NCBI GenBank assembly: GCA_945862235.1
Contig: CAMAYU010000048.1
Span: 1-33,618, forward strand
From: Schlesneria paludicola DSM 18645
GTDB taxonomy: Bacteria > Planctomycetota > Planctomycetia > Planctomycetales > Planctomycetaceae
Direction of reading: 5' to 3'
DNA: 33,618 bases
Shown: piece after piece, positions 9,073 to 17,326 of the stretch
Numbering within the stretch: the stretch's first letter is position 1
Layout of the letters: the number at the start of each line of letters is the position of its first letter
Program-made: the position numbers and the translations under genes
The notes under the pieces: generated by a model
Told to the model about the DNA's origin: nothing
Databases searched by the model: none
What the model saw: the letters and a program-made list of their open reading frames with translations, nothing else

Positions 9073-9713
9073 CGAGTCACCTTTGCGGTTGCGGAAGTAC
9101 GTGGTCTGACCACGCCAGAGAACCGGAGGAGGGCGAGACAGGCTTGCAAAATCAGGTCGTGAAAACGGCGACACGGACTAACGTCGCGGCGCAGTTTCTC
9201 CGCCCAATGAAGCAAGGATCAAAGACAGATGGGATTCGAGAGAAGGGACGGCGGTTTGTAGCGGTGCCTCAAAACGGGATCAATCCGAATCAAGGGCGGC
9301 TCATCGACAAACGCCTCGTTTCGGCCCGTTTTCCCCGAGAAAAATGCCCGGCGCTGCATCACGGCTCCACACTCCGGCACCAACTGCCGCCGAAGTTCAT
9401 TTGGCGTGGCGTGTGAACAGAGTTCCGTGACCAAAACAGACCTGTCGAGGGTTCGCTACCGCTTTATCCGACCAGAGGTATCATGGCCGACTCGCATTCG
9501 ATTCGCTGACGTTTCCCGGCTCTCCACCATTTGCGTTGGATGTCCGACTGAGCGGCACGGCGCTAGACGCCGGTGCCGGCGAAAAAAGACCGGCGGCTAG
9601 TGCCATGCCGCTCACGGGACGCCATTTTCAACAGGAATGCGAAGAGACGTTTTTCCACCCGCAATTGAGTCGTACGGACATCACCAAAGCTGTCCGCACA
9701 AGGAGCATCCGAC
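9073..9713. other. Divergent intergenic region with no gene seen
   Basis: This 641-bp region separates the divergently transcribed beta-helix protein and rhaB, so promoters for both should lie here. An AAGGAG ribosome site sits just before the rhaB ATG. The only clear structure is the palindromic element at 9529-9638. Short open frames here have neither convincing composition nor ribosome sites. Confidence 0.6.
9529..9638. repeat. Palindromic element, family B copy 1
   Basis: The 26-nt inner arms (9549-9574 and 9589-9614) are near-perfect inverted repeats with core GAGCGGCACGGCGCTAG. Outer ends ATTTGCGTTG and its imperfect complement (9629-9638) match the ends of the copy at 20104-20212. Two further copies of the arms are at 18549-18627 and 20124-20188. 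The size and ends fit a MITE-like non-autonomous element. Confidence 0.8.
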
Positions 9714-11210
9714 ATGGCCGAGCAAGTTTACCTAGCGATTGATTTGGGCGCTGAGAGTGGCCGCGTCATGGCGGGTCTGTTCGATGGACAGCAGGTTCGC
9801 CTCGAAGAGTTGCATCGGTTTCCCAACGGCCCCGTCCATGTGGCCGACACGATGCGTTGGGACTTGCTGCGGCTGTGGTCCGAAATTCAGACGGGTCTCG
9901 CCAAGGCGGCCACTCGCTTCGGACAGAGTATCGTGTCCGTCGGTGTCGATACGTGGGGCGTCGATTTCGTCCTGCTGTCGAAAACGGGCGAGATGCTCGG
10001 GCAGGCTTACAACTACCGCGATCCAAGGACGCGCGGCGTGATGGAGCAGACGTTTCAGCGAGTTCCCCGCGCCGAAGTCTTCGCGGAGACGGGCCTCCAG
10101 TTCATGGAGATCAATTCGCTGTACCAGTTCATCGCGATGAACCAAGCCAATCAGGCGCTGGTCGCTCAGGCCGATCGGTTTCTCATGATCCCCGACTTCT
10201 TTCACTGGCTGTTGTCCGGCAGTCGCGTAGTTGAGTTCACAAACGCCACCACGTCGCAGATGTTTCATCCGACGGACCGTACGTGGGCGTTCGATCTGCT
10301 GCGGAAGCTCGATCTCCCCACGCAAATGTTCGGCGACGTTGTTGGCCCCGGAACGAAGCTCGGCCGACTGCGCGAGGATGTCGCGCGGCGAGCTGGCCTG
10401 CCACGGCTGGATGTGGTGACGCCACCGACGCACGACACGGCGGCCGCCGTTGTTGCGGTGCCGACGGAGCGAACCGGTTCCGCGAGTTGGGCCTACATCA
10501 GCTCGGGCACTTGGTCACTGATGGGCCTCGAACTGCCGCACGCCGTCCTGACGCAGCGTGCTCTCGAACTGAACGTCACGAACGAAGGTGGCATCGACGG
10601 CACGTATCGGCTCCTCAAGAACATCATGGGGCTGTGGCTAGTGCAGGAGTGCCGGAAGTCGTTCGAGCGTGACGGCATGGCCTACGATTACGGCTTGTTG
10701 GCGCAGGCGGCTCGTGACGCCAAGCCGTTCCGGGCGTTTGTCGATCCCGACGATCAGGCGTTTCTCGCGCCACCCGACATGCCCGAAGCGATTCGCAGTT
10801 GGTGCCGTCAGACCAATCAAGAGATCCCCGACAGCGAGGGCGGTCTCGTTCGCTGTGCTCTCGAAAGCCTCGCTCTCAAGTACCGCATGGTCCTCGGTTG
10901 GTTGGAAGAGTTGTCCGGCGAACGAACCGAAGTCATTCACATCGTCGGCGGTGGGACTCAGAACGAGTTGTTGAACCAGTTCACGGCCAACGCGACCGGC
11001 CGTCCCGTGGTGACGGGACCGATCGAAGCGACCGCCCTCGGCAACATCCTCGTCCAAGCGCGAACCGCCGGAGCCATCGGTTCGCTCGCCCAGATTCGCG
11101 AGGTCGTGCGAGCCTCGTCCACGCTGAAACGCTATGAGCCTCAGAACACACTCGCGTGGGACGAAGCCTACGGCCGCTTCCTCGAACTAGTGGGCCGGAC
11201 CAAGAAGTAG
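9714..11210 (+). CDS. rhaB: Rhamnulokinase
   Basis: This 498-residue FGGY-family sugar kinase phosphorylates L-rhamnulose to L-rhamnulose 1-phosphate in rhamnose catabolism. The N-terminal phosphate-binding motif is [17 protein letters not shown] (about residues 7-23), where the GAESGR form is typical of RhaB. Further support: [41 protein letters not shown] near residues 283-310 (diagnostic of rhamnulokinases), and the C-terminal ADP-binding [21 protein letters not shown]. Length is normal (about 490). A strong AAGGAG ribosome site lies 9 nt before the ATG. Isomerase (rhaA) and aldolase (rhaD) genes are not in the window, so the rest of the pathway must be elsewhere. No rhamnose regulator is seen nearby. 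Confidence 0.93.
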   Translation: MAEQVYLAIDLGAESGRVMAGLFDGQQVRLEELHRFPNGPVHVADTMRWDLLRLWSEIQTGLAKAATRFGQSIVSVGVDTWGVDFVLLSKTGEMLGQAYNYRDPRTRGVMEQTFQRVPRAEVFAETGLQFMEINSLYQFIAMNQANQALVAQADRFLMIPDFFHWLLSGSRVVEFTNATTSQMFHPTDRTWAFDLLRKLDLPTQMFGDVVGPGTKLGRLREDVARRAGLPRLDVVTPPTHDTAAAVVAVPTERTGSASWAYISSGTWSLMGLELPHAVLTQRALELNVTNEGGIDGTYRLLKNIMGLWLVQECRKSFERDGMAYDYGLLAQAARDAKPFRAFVDPDDQAFLAPPDMPEAIRSWCRQTNQEIPDSEGGLVRCALESLALKYRMVLGWLEELSGERTEVIHIVGGGTQNELLNQFTANATGRPVVTGPIEATALGNILVQARTAGAIGSLAQIREVVRASSTLKRYEPQNTLAWDEAYGRFLELVGRTKK

Positions 11211-11388
11211 ATGGAGTCGTGGTGGGCAGGGAGTGTTTTTCTCGCCTCTTGATCCCGTCTCCCAAAGAACGCCCACACCGCAAGTCTCGGGTGGTGCGAG
11301 AGACCGGCGGTGCGATGTGGCGTGGTGCTGAGAGAGGGTGAACGGTGAAGAGTGAAGAGTGTTTTTCTCACCACTCGCCACTTCTTCA

Positions 11389-11706
11389 TCAGAACTCGCT
11401 GCTTGGGGCGAGGGGTTGAATGTCGCAGGTGTTGTCGCAGTGGTCGGCGTTGTCCTTGAACTCGGTGCCAGCCGAGTAGCCCTGATGTCCGAGGACACCC
11501 TTCTGGACGAACGTCTGGTTTATCGAGCCGAAGGCGGAGCCGATGTCTTCGAGTTCGTTGTTCACGTTGAGAGCGACTTCCGACAGTCCGACGACCATCG
11601 CCAGGACTCCGACGGTCGCCACGAGGACGAGTTCGGCTGAGACAATGAAACCAGCTTCGTCGTGGATGAGGGTGGTGATGAGCTTGCTGTGGATGAATTT
11701 CGTCAT
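11389..11706 (-). CDS. Prepilin-like small secreted/membrane protein
   Basis: This 105-residue protein has a basic N-terminus (MTKFIHSKLITTLIHDEAG) followed by a hydrophobic helix at about residues 19-44 (GFIVSAELVLVATVGVLAM) and a polar C-terminal region with an NADHCDNTCD cysteine pair. A glycine, then a hydrophobic stretch with an early glutamate (G-F-I-V-S-A-E) resembles the processing site of type IV/Flp/TadE-type prepilins. However, the glutamate is one position later than in the classic pattern. I infer a pilin-like or pseudopilin-like subunit; no prepilin peptidase or Tad assembly gene is nearby. The upstream ribosome site is weak (AAAGAA). Composition and a clean start support a real gene; the function is uncertain. 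Confidence 0.7.
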   Translation of the reverse strand: MTKFIHSKLITTLIHDEAGFIVSAELVLVATVGVLAMVVGLSEVALNVNNELEDIGSAFGSINQTFVQKGVLGHQGYSAGTEFKDNADHCDNTCDIQPLAPSSEF

Positions 11707-12209
11707 GGCGGGTGTTCTTTCTGAGCAGCGGGTGTGAGCGATTCAAGCTGGCGAGCGACTGCGATCTGCGACCGTCTCGTGGAGTTGTCTTGTCTGCTGC
11801 GAGTGACCCACTCGCGTCAGTGTTCGTGAACAAGATGTAAAGCAGCTTGAATGCCGTTCGCGCCGTCATTATTGAAAAGTTGACACTCCTCGCGCCACGA
11901 GGGCCAAATAAGATCAGTCATCCCAACGAGTTAAGCCTGTTTAGAAATCATTGCGCCCGCAACAACATCACGCCCCTCCCGCACCGTCGCACGTTGCCGA
12001 AACGCCTCACGCCAAGGTCCGCCGTTCGCGGCCCCAATGCGTAACCTCAAGCTAAGAAAGACGCTTCGGAGCGCACCCGCCACCACGTTGCCGTCGTGGA
12101 TGAAACGCCACGCTCACGAGGGAGTCACCGGACGCCAGAGAACTGCCACACTCTCCCCGTAAACGGCCAGCCGGACCAGACGGGTACTCGCCCCGCCCGC
12201 CGGAGTGAC
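11707..12209. other. Intergenic region with no gene recognised
   Basis: About 500 bp between the prepilin-like gene start and the 21-bp tandem repeats. It should hold the prepilin-like promoter. It is less G+C-rich in the middle (about 11860-11960) than its surroundings. No convincing coding frame, RNA gene or named regulatory site was found. Confidence 0.5.
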
Positions 12210-12461
12210 CATCCGGAGCGTCTGGAAGACCATCCCGGACATCTGGGGGAGCATCCCGAGCGTCTGAGGGAACATCCCGGTCGTCTGAGGGAACATCCCG
12301 GTCGTCTGAGGGAGCATCCCGGACATCTGAGGGACCATCCCGGTCGTCTAAGGGAGCATCCCGGTCGTCTGAGGGACCATCCCGGTCGTCTGAGGGACCA
12401 TCCCGGACATCTGAGGGAGCATCCCAGTCGTCTAAGGGAGCATCCCGGAGGTCTGAGTGAG
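12210..12461. repeat. Tandem repeat, 12 units of 21 bp
   Basis: Twelve uninterrupted 21-bp units, each beginning CATCC and ending in GAGGGA plus one variable base, with a degenerate thirteenth unit after 12461. There are no spacers, so it is not a CRISPR. Because the unit is a multiple of three, most frames stay open. The plus frame in phase with the unit reads a heptad H-P-G-R-L-R-E. Changes between units fall mostly at sites 9, 15 and 21, the third codon positions of that frame, and are largely silent or conservative (Gly codons, Leu codons, Glu/Asp), apart from a recurrent Arg/His change. That hints at past or present coding, but no good start or protein-like flank was found. It may simply be a variable-number repeat. 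Confidence 0.9.
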
Positions 12462-12532
12462 CATCCGGCGTGTCCGGCCGGGTGCCTGCCACCAATCGGG
12501 GACACAAACTGTTGCCGCAGGCCAAAGAAGCA

Positions 12533-12572
12533 AACAAGCCGCCCGGACTTGTTGTCGTTCGGGCGGCTTGTG
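12533..12572 (-). terminator. Intrinsic terminator of glmS
   Basis: A perfect 11-12 bp G+C-rich stem (12534-12545 with 12560-12571) and a 14-nt loop lie 39 nt past the glmS stop. On the minus strand the stem is followed by a T-rich stretch (TTTGCTTCTTT). This is a good candidate for rho-independent termination of glmS. Confidence 0.75.
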
Positions 12573-12610
12573 CAAGGATCGACGATTTCGCGAGGCAGAG
12601 CAGGCTCGAG

Positions 12611-14473
12611 CTACTCGACGGTCACGCTTTTGGCGAGGTTGCGTGGGCGGTCCACGTTGCAGCCGCGCAGGATTGCGATCTCGTAGGAGAGCAGTTGCAG
12701 CGGGATCGAGGTCACCAGCGGTTGCAGGTATTCATCGACATCGGGGACATAGATCACATCGTCGGCGAGGTCCGCGATTTTGTCGTCCCCTTCACACGCG
12801 ATGGCGATCACGGGACCGCGTCGAGCCTTCACCTCTTGCAGGTTGCTCATCACCTTTGGGTAGATGCCGCAACGCGGAGCGATGAAGACGCTGGGAGTAT
12901 CTTCGTCGATCAGCGCGATCGGACCGTGCTTCATCTCGGCGGCGGGATACCCTTCCGCGTGGATGTAGCTGATTTCCTTGAGTTTCAACGCTCCTTCGAG
13001 CGCGACCGGGAAGTTATAGAGCCGCCCCATGTAGAGGAAGTTCTCGGCGGTGTAGTACTTGCGAGCCACTTCTTTGACGGCGTCGTAGCACTTCAGCGTC
13101 TGGCGAATCTTGTCGGGCATCTCCCGCAGATGGCTGATGATTCGCTTGCCTGCCGGATACGACAGGTTTCGCATCCGCCCCATGAATAGTGCCAGCAGCG
13201 TGAGTACGGTCACTTGAGAAGTGAAGGCTTTCGTGGACGCGACACCAATTTCGGGACCGGCGTGCAGGTAGATGCCGCCGTCTGCCTCGCGGGCGATTGT
13301 CGAGCCGACCGTGTTGCAGATGGCCAGCGTGGGATGGCCCTTCCGTTTGCATTCACGCATGGCGGCGAGCGTGTCGGCCGTTTCACCGCTTTGCGTGATC
13401 GCGAAGACCATCGTGCGGTCTGTCATGGGCGGATTGCGGTAACGCAATTCACTGGCGTACTCGACCTCAACCGGAATGCGGGCGAACTCTTCGATGAGGT
13501 ACTCGCCCACCAGGGCGGAGTGCCAACTGGTTCCGCAGGCGGTCAAGACAATGCGGTCGATGCACCGTAGTTTCTGCGGATCCATGTTTAAGCCACCGAA
13601 GACGGCCGTCGCTTCGTCGTCGTCGAGCCGTCCGCGCAGGGCATTTTCGATTGAGGTGGGCTGCTCGAAGATTTCCTTGAGCATGTAGTGTTCGAATTCA
13701 CCGAGATCGGTATCAACAGCAGCTTGTTCGAGAACCTTGATGTGCTTGGCGTTCGAGCCGCCGTTCTGATGCCGCAGTTGGAACTGATCGGCGGTGATGA
13801 CCGCGATCTCATGGTCGTTGAGATAGACCACTTCCTCGGTGTGACCAACGAGCGGACTGGCATCGCTAGCGAGGTAGTACTCACCCTTGCCGATGCCGAC
13901 GACAAGCGGACTTCCCAAACGAGCGGCCACCAACAGGCCGGGTACGTCACGGAAGAGGATCGCCAGGCCGTAGGTCCCTTTGATCTTCTTGATCGCTTTT
14001 TCGACCGCTTGAATGCAGGTCTCGGCGAGTGTCGGGTCGGACCCGAGTTTCGTTTCTTCTTCGAGCTGATGGGCGATCAAATGGGCCGCGACTTCGGTGT
14101 CGGTGGCCGATCGAAACACGTAGCCGAGCTCGGTCAGTTTGTCTCGCAGTAAGGCATAGTTTTCGATGACCCCGTTGTGGACCAGAACAACTTCACCGTT
14201 GCCGCCAACGTGCGGATGCGAGTTCGCATCGCTCGGTTCACCGTGAGTCGCCCAGCGCGTGTGGCCGATCCCCGCGTTGCCGGTGACGGGCTGAACCTTC
14301 ACCAACTCGGCAAGTTGCGAGACGCGCCCGGTCTTCTTACGAACGTCAATCTGACCGGCCTGCTGCAAGGCGACGCCCGCGCTGTCGTAGCCGCGATACT
14401 CGAGCCGAAACAGCCCTTCGATCAAATAGTCGTAAGCCTGCTTTGGACCGACGTAGCCCACGATTCCACACAT
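12611..14473 (-). CDS. glmS: Glutamine--fructose-6-phosphate aminotransferase (isomerising)
   Basis: This 620-residue enzyme makes glucosamine 6-phosphate from fructose 6-phosphate and glutamine, the first step to UDP-GlcNAc. The N-terminal class II glutaminase domain starts MCGIVGYVG with catalytic Cys2 (after Met removal), followed by RLEYRGYDSAG, HTRWATHGEP and HNGVIENY. Two SIS domains follow (ACGTSWHSALVGEYLIEE, ITQSGETADT; later MGRLYNFPVALEGALKLKE and EGYPAAEMKHGP). The C-terminus ends NLAKSVTVE, the usual family ending. Length matches the family (about 610). An AGGAG ribosome site precedes the ATG, and a terminator-like hairpin follows the stop. No glmS ribozyme was recognised upstream. 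It is the last of three minus-strand genes, after the Tgl-like gene. Confidence 0.97.
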   Translation of the reverse strand: MCGIVGYVGPKQAYDYLIEGLFRLEYRGYDSAGVALQQAGQIDVRKKTGRVSQLAELVKVQPVTGNAGIGHTRWATHGEPSDANSHPHVGGNGEVVLVHNGVIENYALLRDKLTELGYVFRSATDTEVAAHLIAHQLEEETKLGSDPTLAETCIQAVEKAIKKIKGTYGLAILFRDVPGLLVAARLGSPLVVGIGKGEYYLASDASPLVGHTEEVVYLNDHEIAVITADQFQLRHQNGGSNAKHIKVLEQAAVDTDLGEFEHYMLKEIFEQPTSIENALRGRLDDDEATAVFGGLNMDPQKLRCIDRIVLTACGTSWHSALVGEYLIEEFARIPVEVEYASELRYRNPPMTDRTMVFAITQSGETADTLAAMRECKRKGHPTLAICNTVGSTIAREADGGIYLHAGPEIGVASTKAFTSQVTVLTLLALFMGRMRNLSYPAGKRIISHLREMPDKIRQTLKCYDAVKEVARKYYTAENFLYMGRLYNFPVALEGALKLKEISYIHAEGYPAAEMKHGPIALIDEDTPSVFIAPRCGIYPKVMSNLQEVKARRGPVIAIACEGDDKIADLADDVIYVPDVDEYLQPLVTSIPLQLLSYEIAILRGCNVDRPRNLAKSVTVE

Positions 14474-14638
14474 CGTTTCGGACTCCTGCTGAGGAACGGA
14501 ATTGAACGGCCTGCATGAATGTGCGAATGAAATGTTGAGGTGAAAATCAACGTCGCACCCTTCGAGCGAGTGTTCACACAGAATGGAGAACGAACTCGTC
14601 GATCAAGAGCGTGAGGGTGATTTGCGCGGCGGGCTATA

Positions 14639-15853
14639 TCAGAGACACGTCAATTCCGTCAACGCGAAGTTGTCGTGATGCGATCCCACGACATCGGGCA
14701 GAATCAAATCGGTCGTTCCGGGACAGACCCAGCGTGGCGATTCACGCGAGATGTCGATGCAGCCCCCGTCCGCGTAGACACCGGCCGGATCGTAAAGCCG
14801 CTCCATCTGTCCGAGGATCAACGTGACTTCCGATGGGTTTTGCAGCGAGGCATTCACTCGTTCCTCGACGATCGTTTCGTTGATGCGCAGATCGCCCTCT
14901 GCGTCCCGGAACGTGGCATGTCTCCAGTGAAACATTTCGAGGCACTTGGTGGTGAGCGTGAACTCCCGACCGCGTTTCCAGAAGTTGGAGAACCGACAGT
15001 TCCCCAGATAGAACACCCACGAGCCTTCATACCCCGACGCATCGGAAGAATGGCAATCCGGGTTGCGGAACCAAGTGCGGTCCCCGGGAACGAAGTAGCG
15101 GAGCGGCAGTGGCTCCGTTCTTGAACCGTGTTCGCGACAGAAGACGCGATGGAACTCACCCGATCGAACTGCTCGGTGTTCCGCTTGGCGTTGAAGCTGG
15201 GCGAGCAACTCCGGGTTGCCTGCTTCTGCTTCTTCAGCGATCGCCAACGCGATGACGTACTCTGTCGCGCGGTAACACGAAAACGAATACAACGTGCCGC
15301 TGCTGTCGGGTTGAGTCGCCTTTCGAAGCGCATCGATCAGTAGTCTGTCGGGACGAATGAGGAACCCACCGCGGTCTTCGTCGTAGTCCCAGTCCTCGAC
15401 TGGCCGCTCCGCAGAACTCGTCGCAAACGACAATGCCGTTTTGCGAGCCGCTGCGACGATCCGCTGCCGCATTCGCACTGCGGCCATCAGCTCCGCGTCG
15501 CTTGGAAACTCGAACGGGATCGGACTGACAAGCATCGCCAGCAGAATTTCTCGCTCCAAGTCTGCCGAGTTGTTCACCGTGTCGAGCTGCAACCGCTCAC
15601 AGAGCTGAGTCGTGTCGCCGCCGGGTGCCCATTCATGGGCGAACTCTTCCCGCAATCGGAACTCGACGCATGGCTGCGAGCCTGTTGATCGAATCGAAGT
15701 CTCGACGCAGCCATCCAGTTTCAGTTTCCCCAGTCGATTCAAGAAACTCCGTTGCGATGCCTCACACTCCTCGACTGTTCTTCCATAAACGCAAATCCCT
15801 TCGATGCAAACCACATTGACACAAAGACATGAGCCGTTTGCGGCATGATTCAT
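14639..15853 (-). CDS. Tgl-like protein-glutamine gamma-glutamyltransferase homologue
   Basis: I chose the ATG at 15853 (404 residues), which has AGAGGA 9 nt upstream; the frame is open further but that part is not protein-like. Residues about 110-310 resemble Bacillus Tgl transglutaminase, recalled from memory: SPIPFEFPSDAELMAAVRMR, RIVAAARKTALSFAT, GGFLIRP, then the catalytic-cysteine segment LYSFSCYRATEYVIALAIA (C193), YFVPGDRTWFRNPDC and GSWVFYLGN. Bacillus Tgl has Glu right before the cysteine and another Glu in its GENVI segment; here both positions look like Ser (S192, S278), so catalysis may differ or be lost. The N-terminal ~100 residues (C9, C11, C16, C21, C30) and the last ~90 residues are extra to the ~245-residue Bacillus enzyme. 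Upstream is an acyltransferase, downstream glmS. The role is unknown; spore-coat cross-linking is not expected here. Confidence 0.72.
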   Translation of the reverse strand: MNHAANGSCLCVNVVCIEGICVYGRTVEECEASQRSFLNRLGKLKLDGCVETSIRSTGSQPCVEFRLREEFAHEWAPGGDTTQLCERLQLDTVNNSADLEREILLAMLVSPIPFEFPSDAELMAAVRMRQRIVAAARKTALSFATSSAERPVEDWDYDEDRGGFLIRPDRLLIDALRKATQPDSSGTLYSFSCYRATEYVIALAIAEEAEAGNPELLAQLQRQAEHRAVRSGEFHRVFCREHGSRTEPLPLRYFVPGDRTWFRNPDCHSSDASGYEGSWVFYLGNCRFSNFWKRGREFTLTTKCLEMFHWRHATFRDAEGDLRINETIVEERVNASLQNPSEVTLILGQMERLYDPAGVYADGGCIDISRESPRWVCPGTTDLILPDVVGSHHDNFALTELTCL

Positions 15854-16020
15854 CAGGTTGATTCCTCTTCTGTCGTCACTCATGCAAGAAGCCGTCTCGG
15901 CCCAACACAACAACCAGAGCTTATGCCGGGAGGCGGGGATTTCCAACACAAGTTTCGACGAATGCGAGGTATGTTCGCGCGGCCGCTCGCGACGACACCT
16001 GTCGCACCGGCTGGCTTCAT

Positions 16021-17178
16021 TCAGTTTGAAGGACGCCGCTTCATTCGCGCCGCCCACGTCATGCTGGGGGCTTCAACCCACACGTAGAGCACGTGTGCAG
16101 CGAGCAGGCTCGCTGCACACGATGCTCCGAACAGCGCGACCGCTTGCACCGGTGTTGGTCCGCCGTGGCACGCGCGCCAACCGGCCGTCGTCAGTAGATG
16201 ACAGACGGGGAAATGAATCAGGTACAGGCTGTACGAGATTCGGCTGAGATGCTGCAACCATGGCCAATTCAACCAGACGTGCAGTCGTTCTCGGCGCCCC
16301 GCGATGAAAATCGCGATGGCCGTTGTGATGGCAATCGCATTCGCGGACGGGATTTCAAACTCCCATTCAAACAGTGTGTCCAACGTGAGCTCAAAGACCA
16401 GATGCCCCACCGCGATGGTCACGACGGAGACAAAGACCCACAGCGGAACTTTTCGATCGAGCGTCCACCAAGTGACCATGCCGAGAAAGAACTTCCACAG
16501 ATAGTGCGTGACCCACGGCTCGGTACTTTCCAGCCGCTGCCAATAACACAGCGAGACCAACGCCGGGGTTGCGAACACCGCGAGTAACGCGGCTACCCTT
16601 GGCTGAGGATGACCAATATCGGAGCGAGTTGTCAGCCGCTGACTGAGTCCCCATCCGAGAATCGCCACGACGTAAAACTGCATCTCAATGCAGACGGTCC
16701 ACAATCCCGCGCTGAGCGAACTGAACCCTAGCACATCCTGCAGGAACACCAAATGAGCCGCCACGCGCGGCAGCGAGGGGGGGGCGTCGCATGGAGACGG
16801 CAGTTTGAACACCGTCCTGCACAGCAGATCCACGAGCAGCGCGAACCCGATCGCCACCCAATACGCGGGGACCAGTCGCACGACGCGGCGGGCCAGAAAC
16901 GAAAGTACTTCGCGCGGCGTCACCCATGTTTTGCGGAGCGTGTACGCGATCACGAAGCCGCTGATGACGAGCAGCACTTGAACGCCACCGCGCGTCCGCA
17001 GCAACGCCGTCTGTGTCAGCCAATTCACGGATTCCCCGAGAGGAAACGGCGCGGGTTCGTACCACCACAGATGAAAGACGACGATCGCCAGTGCGGACAA
17101 TCCGCGCAGACCGTCCACGAACGCGAACCGCACTGCCGGAACATCCGTATCAACGCTTAGGACCGGGGCCGCAATCAC
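16021..17178 (-). CDS. Acyltransferase 3 family membrane protein (OafA/YrhL-like)
   Basis: This 385-residue multi-pass membrane protein is of the acyltransferase 3 family, which moves acyl groups (often acetyl) onto cell-surface sugars. The N-terminal motif is FVDGLRGLSALAIVVFHLWWY (about residues 19-39), with the family histidine in VVFH. Also visible are LWTVCIEMQFYVVAILGW near residues 160-177 and RISYSLYLIHFPVCHLL near 310-326, both diagnostic. Around nine to ten hydrophobic helices are visible. The start is a GTG at 17178 with GGAACGAAAA just upstream; no better ATG precedes the conserved domain. It lies 167 nt upstream of the Tgl-like gene on the same strand, so co-transcription is possible. 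The acceptor substrate is unknown. Confidence 0.9.
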   Translation of the reverse strand: MIAAPVLSVDTDVPAVRFAFVDGLRGLSALAIVVFHLWWYEPAPFPLGESVNWLTQTALLRTRGGVQVLLVISGFVIAYTLRKTWVTPREVLSFLARRVVRLVPAYWVAIGFALLVDLLCRTVFKLPSPCDAPPSLPRVAAHLVFLQDVLGFSSLSAGLWTVCIEMQFYVVAILGWGLSQRLTTRSDIGHPQPRVAALLAVFATPALVSLCYWQRLESTEPWVTHYLWKFFLGMVTWWTLDRKVPLWVFVSVVTIAVGHLVFELTLDTLFEWEFEIPSANAIAITTAIAIFIAGRRERLHVWLNWPWLQHLSRISYSLYLIHFPVCHLLTTAGWRACHGGPTPVQAVALFGASCAASLLAAHVLYVWVEAPSMTWAARMKRRPSN

Positions 17179-17198
17179 TTTTCGTTCCAGTTCTGTTT

Positions 17199-17284
17199 CC
17201 CTCCCCTCGGCGACGAGGGTTAGGGAGGTGGGGCGAGTGGCAAATCGACTTGACCATCCTCCCCGCTCCCCGCCGAGGGGAGGG
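17199..17284. repeat. Inverted repeat, 14-bp perfect G+C-rich arms
   Basis: Arms 17199-17212 and 17271-17284 (CCCTCCCCTCGGCG and its complement) are perfect, around a 58-nt spacer with further weak complementarity. It lies between the PhoD-like stop and the acyltransferase start (both minus), so it could separate the two transcription units. It looks like a REP-type dispersed palindrome. Confidence 0.7.
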
Positions 17285-17326
17285 AGGAAAGGCTCGGAAA
17301 CCGAGAAGTTATTTTGAGCCAGTTCC

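Noticed and set aside
12210-12461. Possible CRISPR array
   Set aside because: The units are contiguous 21-bp tandem copies with no spacers, and no cas gene is present.
12096-12686. Plus-strand coding sequence through the 21-bp repeats
   Set aside because: The heptad frame is suggestive, but the start is a weak GTG, the flanks are not protein-like, and the frame runs through the glmS terminator into the glmS 3' end. It is recorded as a repeat and a finding only.
14474-14638. glmS ribozyme/riboswitch upstream of glmS
   Set aside because: The 165-bp gap shows none of the conserved ribozyme core that I know, and the class is mainly found in Firmicutes.
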